A stretch of DNA of 64,000 nucleotides from Tamarix chinensis (taxonomy: Eukaryota; Streptophyta; Magnoliopsida; Caryophyllales; Tamaricaceae). A program made the translations under genes and the position numbers. The notes below the pieces were generated by a model. That model made no database searches, was not told where the DNA came from, and saw only the letters and a list, made by a program, of their open reading frames with translations. The DNA is taken from NCBI GenBank assembly GCA_030549775.1, contig CM060174.1:29144117-29208116 (forward strand), written 5' to 3'. Positions 57,179 to 64,000 of this stretch are shown here, one piece after another (the first letter of the stretch is position 1; each line of letters starts with the position of its first letter).

Positions 57179-58737
57179 CATGGAATGAAATCGCGGGTCC
57201 GATATTGCGTATCGGCCGCAATTTCGCGGAATCGGTGCCTACCGCGACGCGAAACAACCGAAACGCGACGGAGGGAGAAATTCACGACGATGTCGCCGAT
57301 ATTTCGGCGCAATATCGGGTGTCGGAAAATATCGGCGATATTGTCCGAAATATCGGTGACCCTACAGTAACTAGCAGTTATTGATGGAAGAAAGGAAAAA
57401 ACACTAACCCGCAACCCGGAACCGTAGAATCGGGCGGCGAGCGGCGGACGACAACTGGCGAGCGGCGGACGGCGACTGGCCAGCGGCAGACGACGAGCGG
57501 CGAACGGTGACCAATAGCTGTAACCTTGGATTGGAGGTGTGGCCGTGTGGGAACTCTGGAACTCGAAGCGGAAGTCTGCTAACAGGACGACCGGAAGATT
57601 CGAGCTGCTCGAGCACTCGAGGTCGAAGTCGAGCACTCCGGAAGAGTCGAGCAGCTCGAGTACTCGAGGTCGAACTTCGAAGTCGAGCACTCTGGAGTCT
57701 GGAACATAGAATGAAATCGCGTATTTTCATGTAGCACTCGAGGAAGAGTCTGGACCGTCAAAGCCTATGACTTATAAGATATTAGCTTATAACTGAGTCT
57801 GAGAGTTTGACACTTTGACTTTGAGAATTGATACTCTAGTACAGTAACCACCGATATTAGCTTATAACTTATAAGATACATCACAGTAAACGGTCGAACT
57901 ACCTCAACAATTAGTAATTTAGTATAAATATTTCTTATTTAGTAAATATAAAATATTTAAATAATTTATGTTGAATTATGCTACTAATATGCTATAATAT
58001 TATTTCTTTTTTATTAATTAACTAACTAATTTACTTAACTTATGTTATCTAGTTTTTATTAATTAACTATTATTTATTAGTTAAATAATATATTAATATA
58101 TTGCTAATTTTCATATGCTACGTATATGAATTTTTTAAATAAAATATTAATACTTAACCTAGTAATGATGTGATATTAATAATTAATTAAATTAGTATAT
58201 GGATAAATTAATACTTATAATTATTATAATTTAAATATATTGTTAATATATGCAGTTATGTACTATAATAAATTAATAACGGTTTATTATTAATAATTTT
58301 GTATGATTATTGAATACTAATTAGTTAAGTAATTTTAATATTAATTAAATTAATACATGGTTAAAATTAATAGATGGATAATAAGTTATTTATAAATTTT
58401 CATATAATAAATTTATAACATATAATTTAACATATAATAACTTATTATTTATTAATTAGCAAAAGTAGTGTTGTTAGAATAATTTAACATATAATAAGTC
58501 ATTTAAAGACTTCTAATATAACATATAACCTTCATGCATAGTTGTATAAGTAATAAAATGATGAATAAATACCATTTAATCCATATTGTGAAAAAAAAAT
58601 TAGAAATCACGCCGCGACGGCCGCGACACATAATTTATTGACCGCGACACTCCGATACCGCGACACCGCGACCGCGACCGCAATCGCGACCGCGACCGCG
58701 ACCGCAATCGCGACCGCGACCGCGGTTTTATTGTATG
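57179..58737. mobile_element. CG-rich-ended hAT-like non-autonomous element (1,559 bp)
   Basis: It is flanked by the perfect 8-bp duplication CTTCTTTG (57171-57178 and 58738-58745). The left end reads CATGGAATGAAATCGCGG, and the inverted right end reads CATACAATAAAACCGCGG (14 of 18 match). About 550 bp at the left is CG-rich, with ATATCGGCG-like and CGAGCAGCTCGAG-like repeats. About 130 bp at the right is nearly pure CGCGACCG repeat. The middle is AT-rich. No transposase is visible. It splits the copia reading EPSSYKE. The superfamily is inferred from the 8-bp duplication. Confidence 0.75.
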
Positions 58738-58745
58738 CTTCTTTG

Positions 58746-59060
58746 TAGCTGGAGGGCTCTTGATCAATTTCTTCAACAACCAACAGTGCATAACCCACCA
58801 TATCCTCAAACTCATGTATCTTCGGAGGACTAAATTTAGTTCTTCTTGGTCGATCAATAGCTATGCTGTATTATCAAGCTTTTGAAGGTTGAGTTTCTGC
58901 TTCTTGATGTTGTTGATCTTGAAGTGTTTGCCTTGGGTCATCTATATTCTATGTCACTTCAAGCTCTACCTGAACACTTTTTTTCAACTGCAACCAAAGT
59001 GTTAAGCATAAAATCCTCATCAAAGGCCACACTTCTGCTATGTGTAACCTTCTTCACAAA
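58746..59060 (-). pseudogene. Copia reverse transcriptase N-terminal remnant
   Basis: On the minus strand it reads PPKIHEFEDMVGYALLVVEE, then IDQEPSSYKE, the conserved lead-in to copia reverse transcriptase, with frame damage further upstream. It is continuous across the hAT-like element. Confidence 0.7.
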
Positions 59061-59582
59061 AAGAGATCAAAATAATACCCTTTCACCCCATCACCACAAC
59101 CCACAAATACTCCTTTCCTTGCTCTTATCCTCAGTAACATGATAATAAGTCGAACAACCAAATACTTTCACCCCATCAATAGGGTTGCCAGACCATACCT
59201 CATACACTGTATTGCAATCAATACTTGTGTGAGGCCTGCAGTTGATTATATAACATGTTGTAGTGACTACCTCAGCCTAAAAACTTCTATTCAATCCAAC
59301 ATGAGAGAGCGTACAACAAGTTCTCTCTAGCAATGTCTGATTCATGCATTCTGTTACACCATTCTACTGTGGCGTATGTATGATTGTGTGGTGCCTTAGA
59401 ATCCCCTTATCTCTGCATAACTCATCAAACTCAAATGAACAGAATTCTAGTCCATTATTAGTTTGCAACCTTTTAATCTTCTTTCCCGATTTTCCATCAA
59501 AGCCATCCACTGCTTGAAGTTCTTGAAGGCTGCACTCTTATGCTTCATCGTGAAAATCCAAGTCATCTTGAATAATCATCAG
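59061..59582 (-). pseudogene. Copia integrase core (remnant)
   Basis: Minus-strand fragments keep the order of copia integrase: TWIFTMKHKSAAFKNFKQWM, a decayed LRTDNGLEF equivalent (LQTNNGLEFCSFEF), HHTIIHTPQ with a stop in place of Gln, MNQTLLERT and VWSGNPIDGVKVFGC. At least one frameshift and several stops are present. Confidence 0.8.
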
Positions 59583-59885
59583 TCATAGATAAAAAATACC
59601 TACGGCCTCCCAAAGACTCAACATGGGATGGACCCCAACAATCCTGTGAACGGCCTTGCCAAACTTGTTGCAATGTTGTTTTTCGAAGACATAATGTTTA
59701 CAAAACTCAATATTTTTAATCTTCTGGCCTTGAAGAAGTGTCCTTTTAGACAGAATTTGCCTCCCCCTTTCACTCATTTGCCTAAGTTGCATGTGCCACA
59801 ACTTAGATATGTCAGATTGGCTATTTTCTGAAGAAGATGCTACAAGAGCAGAACCATTCACGGTTGAACCTTGTAGGAGACACAA
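59583..59885 (-). pseudogene. Copia GAG-pre-integrase region
   Basis: The open frame reads LWHMQLRQMSERGRQILSKR, then CKHYVFEKQHCNKFGK. It is the HHCC-type zinc domain before the integrase (LWHxRLGHxS, CxxCxxGKQ equivalents). His and Cys positions are partly altered. Confidence 0.82.
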
Positions 59886-60099
59886 AGTACCCTACTTGAC
59901 ACCTTTTAGTATCATTGAATCACCCTTATAGTCACACAAAACTCCATCTACACCTCAGAATTAATATCCCTTTTTTTCAAAACACCAAGTGATATCATAT
60001 TCTTCTTCATTTTAGTAAGTGTATGAACTGAACTCGATCTTGATGGAGTTTATTCTAGCTGTTTTGCAGGAGGTGTTATTACCCATTATGTTTCCTCCA

Positions 60100-60345
60100 T
60101 CTAGCTTTTGATAAGTTACAAACTACTCTCTGCTTGGACATATGTGGTATGAGCATCCAGAATCTAGAACCCAATTATTATTTGGATGCAACTATTCTTC
60201 AACAACCAATGATAGATCATCCTTCAAAGTGGTGTCTCTTGCAACAACAACGGAAGCTTGTTTCTTCTTCTTTATCATCGGGCAATCATTCTTTTAGCGT
60301 CCAGTTTCGTCACAGTAGTTATAGATATCTCCGGGCTTTGTACCT
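60100..60345 (-). pseudogene. Copia zinc knuckle and protease (remnant)
   Basis: On the minus strand it reads CDETGR-stop-KNDCP for the knuckle, where the stop replaces the usual His or neighbour. It is followed by NNWVLDSGCSYHMCPSRE, the copia aspartic protease active-site region with DSG. Stops show that it is dead. Confidence 0.8.
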
Positions 60346-60388
60346 TTTGATTTAAAAATTTTCTTATTTTTCTTTTTGTGAGATTTTC

Positions 60389-60990
60389 CTAACTGTTCCT
60401 AGCAGTGGCCACTAACTCAATTATTGTAATGCCACCGGCAACCTTATGGTGGAATTCTCTAAAGTGAAGCGATAGCCAAACTTCTTTCAAAGTGATGGAA
60501 TCTTTGCCAACAATAAAAGATTGCACAAAATTCTCATACGACAAGGGCAAATATACCAACAGAGTTAAAGCAGCATCCTCATCATTAATTTTGACTTCGA
60601 TATTAAGTAGTTCAAGTAAAATCATATTCAATTCATTCAATTGATCTCTTAGAGGCATACCATCTTGCGTAAGAAAGCTTAATAAACGTCGTTTTAGAAA
60701 CAACTTATTAGTTAAAGATTTCGTCAGACTCTCCAACTTTAACCACAAACTAGCAGCAATTTCCTGAGCTACTACTTTTGTGATAACTTCATCTAGATAA
60801 TATCAGCATGATTGTTGAGTATGCCTTCTCCTCACGAGCGGTCATCTCAGCATCATCAGTTGCCTTCGATTTTTCCTTTAAAAGTGGTGCCATGATGCCT
60901 TACTGTTTTAGCAAAGCACGTATCTCTTGCCATAAACAGAAATCGTTTCTCCTATTGAATTTATCATTCAAAGTGCCAAACATCTCTCTT
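60389..60990 (-). pseudogene. Copia Gag (UBN2-type) remnant
   Basis: The clearest frame (60748-60389) reads SLTNKLFLKRRLLSFLTQDG, LRDQLNELNMILLELLNIEV and LTLLVYLPLSYENFVQSFIV, typical of copia Gag of the UBN2 family. The region up to the primer site holds the N-terminal part in broken frames. Confidence 0.82.
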
Positions 60991-61022
60991 GCCGGAATCT
61001 TCTTTAGGCTTTGATATCAGCT

Positions 61023-61491
61023 TGTTGTAACAAATGCGAGAAAATTATAGAAAAATAATGATCAAACATGGAGATTTATGTGGTTCACTAATGTTATGTT
61101 AGCTACATCCATGGGAGGAGAGATTGATTCTATTTATTATGTGAGGCGATGTAATAGAAAATACATCAGTAAAGGAGTTTATATAAACTCCCAGGAAACC
61201 TAACCACTAGGTAGCCAATATGGATACAAATAAAATCTAGTACAAAAATTAATTATATTGTAGAATTAATTATGTTTTAATGTTGGTCATTCAACCATTA
61301 AAACATAAGTGACGTAACTAATACTATTTGTGTGACTGATGTAACTAATGAACATCAAGAGCACCATTGTTTTTAATGTTTTGACTATGATGGAAATCAT
61401 AATGTTCGACAATATAGCTAAACCACCATGTAAATCAGATCAAGTTACCTAAACCAAAACTAGATGACTATGAATTCAAGGCATCTTAACA
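61023..61491 (-). repeat. 5' LTR of the decayed copia element
   Basis: It is the partner of 56460-56931 and is followed on its inner side by the decayed tRNA-iMet primer site. Confidence 0.85.
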
Positions 61492-63673
61492 TATATGATA
61501 TGAATAGTTTACATGTGGATGAATGTCTACCTTACTATTGTATATTACTGATTATTAAATGCATATGTTGCAATGCATTCGTCTGCCCAAAATTACACAG
61601 ATTTTACAGGCGTTGTACTATGACAAAATATACCAAGCCTTATGTATGCATAGCTTGGTAGATGAATGTAAAACACAACTCTAGAATTATAATCTTATTC
61701 ATAGTTCAAAGTTTACACAAATTCTATCACATTTTCAGCATTAGTTCAAATTTTTTTACCCAGTCTTTACCCCAAGCTTGTCCAACAGGTGGTATCATCA
61801 ACCTGTGACCAAAAATAATAAAATAAAATAAACTTATCAATACAATCATTTTCAGAAAGTATGCTTTATAGTCTCTATATCAGAAAACTGGCGATATCAG
61901 TCTTTGTTCAGAAGTATGTTCTATGGTTGCCAAATGTTTGGATCATATCATATGCCAAAATGAATTACTACCTTCGTATTAAAAAATAAGTCACTCTATC
62001 ACCAAAATTTTGTATAAAAACGAAAGTCACTTTAGAAAAGTCAAAACATAGTTTTCACTTTTACCCTCACTTTTTTTTTCTTTTATTATGTATACATTAA
62101 AAGATTTGCTATATTTCAATTTAAGGTGTAAATGGAATTTTTATGCTACATTTATTAGTTGCTAAAAAATTGTATAAATTTTTAAAATGACTTCCTTATT
62201 GATACGGTGAGAATATTTTAGAATTATATTCCAAAGTTTAACTTCTTTTACTTCTCACTTAGCTGAAATAAGTGTTCATATTTAACTGATATCTGCAACT
62301 TAAACGTATAAAGTAAATAAAATATTTTATCTAAACTTCTTTACCTGTTAAAACTTTTGAGTTTTCAGTTTTAAATTCAAATGATTAATCAAATAGAAAT
62401 TCCATTGGAACATGGATTTATGCAAATCCACACTGGGAGACTCGGATCTGGACTGAATATATGTCTGCTATAGACTAGATCGGTCCAGACCAACACCAGC
62501 CAAACCCAGATCAGCACAGACCCATGTCATCTGAACAGGATTTGGATGAAATGGAAGCCTGTCCAACCAGATTGGTGCTTTTAAACACCATGCAAACTAG
62601 TTCCAACCAAAACCAACCTCAAATGAACTAGATCAAAAGGAAACAAAGTTAATTGAAGACAAACTCACCATATCTCCATAACTGAGTGGAAACAAGAGGA
62701 GAATTTGGGAAGTTGAGTTTCTGGAGCTGAAATATTGAAGGATAAGAAGATAGAATGATGCAAGAGAAAGATCAAAAGCTTAGATGAAGAGGATGATGGG
62801 GGTGAGTGAGAGAGAGAATAAAAGGGCATTTTATTTTTGTTTTATTTATTTTTCTCTCATGGCCCTATGGTAAGTAGAGAGCACGACTCTCCTAGACTCC
62901 TGTATTAAGCCTTTCTTAAAACAAAATAATATATATGTGAAAAGGGAAAGGGAGGTAGGTAGTATAATATGGATTCTCTTATAAATGAGTCATCATATGG
63001 GCAGGGTAGGCGCATGGAAAAAATAGGCATAATATTTTCCTTCTTTAATTTCCTTGCATATTCTCAAGTAAAATATTTCTTGAAATTAACAACATTCTAT
63101 TTCTCTATCTTAGTTGCAACTTGCATCTCCCAAGTAGTGTGAGCGTAAGATAAAACTTAAAATTTATTATTTCTTAGAAAAATGAAAGATATAAGAATAA
63201 AGTTGGAAATTAGTCTTTTGACTTTTTAAAAGTGACAATCTTCTCTCTGTATACAAAGGACAAAAAACTATCTGAAGGGCATTTTGTGGGTAAAAATGAA
63301 ATATGGAGCTTGTGGTATAATGGAAGTTTAACCAAGGTATGTGCTTGATTATGTTTAGATACAGGGGCATATGATGCATAATTGCAAATTATAAATTATA
63401 AATTATAATTTACAAAAATAAAAATTTGTGCTTTGCACCTGTGAAAATCTGTGATTCATGGAAAATATATATTTATAAAGATAAGGTTACAATCATGATA
63501 AAAAAGAGAGACTAAATATAACCCTTGGTACACATGCTTAGCAACTTTTATTAAGTTAAATTCCTGCTTACTTTCGACATTTTGTTATAACCTTTGAGGT
63601 GCAGTGCTTTTGATTTGTACGTTTCTGTTCTATTTCTTTATTTTAAAATTTCAATTACTCTTGAACCTTGTAG
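61492..63673. other. Right part of the long intron
   Basis: No gene was seen. At about 61970 TACTACCTTCGTATTAAAA resembles a Stowaway MITE end with a TA duplication, but no right end was found. A stretch at 62470-62640 repeats AACCAGAT/CCAGATCAG-like words. The intron ends in a T-rich tract and AACCTTGTAG. Confidence 0.45.
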
Positions 63674-63743
63674 AAGTAAAGGTGGTGGTTGTCTTTGATG
63701 CAATGATGTCAGGACTACCAACACACAAGGAAGATTTTTCTGG
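63674..63743 (+). CDS. YacP-like NYN-domain nuclease gene, exon d
   Basis: It completes the Glu codon left open at 48923 and encodes VKVVVVFDAMMSGLPTHKED, then FS, ending on GG before a consensus GTATGT donor. VVVVFDA carries the second conserved Asp of the PIN/NYN active site. The gene continues beyond this exon, and the rest of the nuclease domain and the C-terminal coiled region lie outside the window. Confidence 0.92.
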
Positions 63744-64000
63744 GTATGTTTTTTTAGCTTGAATTACCCCCATCTTCACTATCTTAAAATTATGCTATAT
63801 AGTGAATGGTAACCTTCAATCATTTTTCAACATTTTATCTATTAATATTTATTACATAAGATTAGGCTATGAATTTAGGATTTGGTGTTTGGGTTTTTAG
63901 TCAAAGTTAGATTGCCGTGATTTTTGTTTGAATTTTATTGTGGAGCCATCAACAAAAGTCACGATATGCAACTTGCCATCATAACTTATAAGATCCTTAT
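63744..64000 (+). other. Start of the next intron of the NYN-domain gene
   Basis: It begins GTATGTTTTTTTAG. No further exon was seen before the window ends. Confidence 0.6.

Larger units (their letters stand above)
56460..61491 (-). mobile_element. Decayed Ty1/copia retrotransposon with both LTRs
   Basis: LTRs at 56460-56931 and 61023-61491 (TGTTGTAA... to ...TCTCAACA or TCTTAACA) are clearly related but diverged by many substitutions, so the element is old. The primer site next to the 5' LTR (61006-61022, minus) reads CTGATATCAAAGCC, a decayed tRNA-iMet site. The sequence before the 3' LTR reads CAAGATGGATATT, the usual copia polypurine context. The order on the minus strand is Gag, zinc knuckle, protease, integrase, the start of the reverse transcriptase, then the RNase H end. 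Most of the reverse transcriptase is deleted. No matching target duplication was found. A hAT-like element is inserted at 57179-58737. Confidence 0.88.
48924..63673 (+). other. 14,750-bp GC-AG intron of the NYN-domain gene
   Basis: Donor GCATGT after CAGAG, acceptor AACCTTGTAG. Using the nearest GT (in GCATGTTTT) would put the next exon out of frame. The intron is a transposon trap containing an antisense L1, a hAT-type MITE inside it, an antisense copia remnant and a hAT-like element inside the copia. Long introns need accurate splicing, and the host gene looks intact on both sides, so the insertions are probably tolerated. A cDNA would settle the donor. Confidence 0.75.

Noticed and set aside
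58600..58857. Arg/Ser-repeat and Ala/Val-repeat ORFs on the minus strand
   Set aside because: Translation of the CGCGACCG repeat at the end of the hAT-like element, fused to copia sequence.
61968..62060. Possible Stowaway MITE
   Set aside because: Only a left-end-like CTACCTTCGTATTAAAA was seen. No matching right end was found.

Overview
This is nuclear DNA of a flowering plant. The evidence is split genes with GT-AG introns, Ty1/copia and Ty3/gypsy LTR retrotransposons primed by initiator tRNA-Met, L1 and RTE LINEs, a CACTA transposon with 3-bp target duplications, hAT-type elements with 8-bp duplications, and one plant-type YacP-like NYN-domain nuclease gene. I cannot name the species. Large introns full of LINEs and kilobase-long solo LTRs suit a repeat-rich genome.

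Region 1 (1-22588) is the most unusual part. Once a 3.9-kb LTR (2274-6169) and a 7.3-kb CACTA element (11962-19226) are removed, nearly all of it is decayed polyubiquitin. Head-to-tail ubiquitin monomers lie in blocks that alternate in strand. Each pair of opposed blocks meets 5'-to-5' at a palindromic centre (about 1613-1914, 7862-8167, 10191-10506, 19407-19621) and 3'-to-3' at a tail junction (about 430, 6640, 8965, 11263, and a long hairpin at 20745-22335). The result is a higher-order array of roughly 2.3-kb palindromic units. Every block I read has stop codons or frameshifts.

Region 2 (22589-39335) is intergenic and dominated by four LTR-sized elements that start TGTAACACC and end near TATTACA. 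Three have perfect 5-bp target duplications; the fourth has 4 of 5 bases matching and contains one of the others. They look like solo LTRs of a Ty3/gypsy retrotransposon. Between them are trinucleotide microsatellites, a GGT/GGA tract and a short TTAGGG-like tract.

Region 3 (39336-48341) has a possible first exon of the NYN gene, then a decayed copia element (minus strand) containing a very young gag-only LTR retrotransposon (41837-44140), then an RTE LINE remnant.

Region 4 (48342-64000) is the plus-strand NYN gene. Four exons are clear (48342-48413, 48543-48667, 48763-48923, 63674-63743) and it runs off the right edge. The third and fourth are separated by a 14,750-bp intron that appears to start with GC and end with AG. 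The intron holds a nearly full-length antisense L1 (itself carrying a hAT-type MITE), a decayed antisense copia element, and a 1.56-kb CG-rich-ended hAT-like element inside that copia.

The intact-looking coding content is therefore one cellular gene (partial), one gag gene and the first ORF of the L1. The rest is repeat history, whose insertion order can be read from interrupted reading frames and target duplications.
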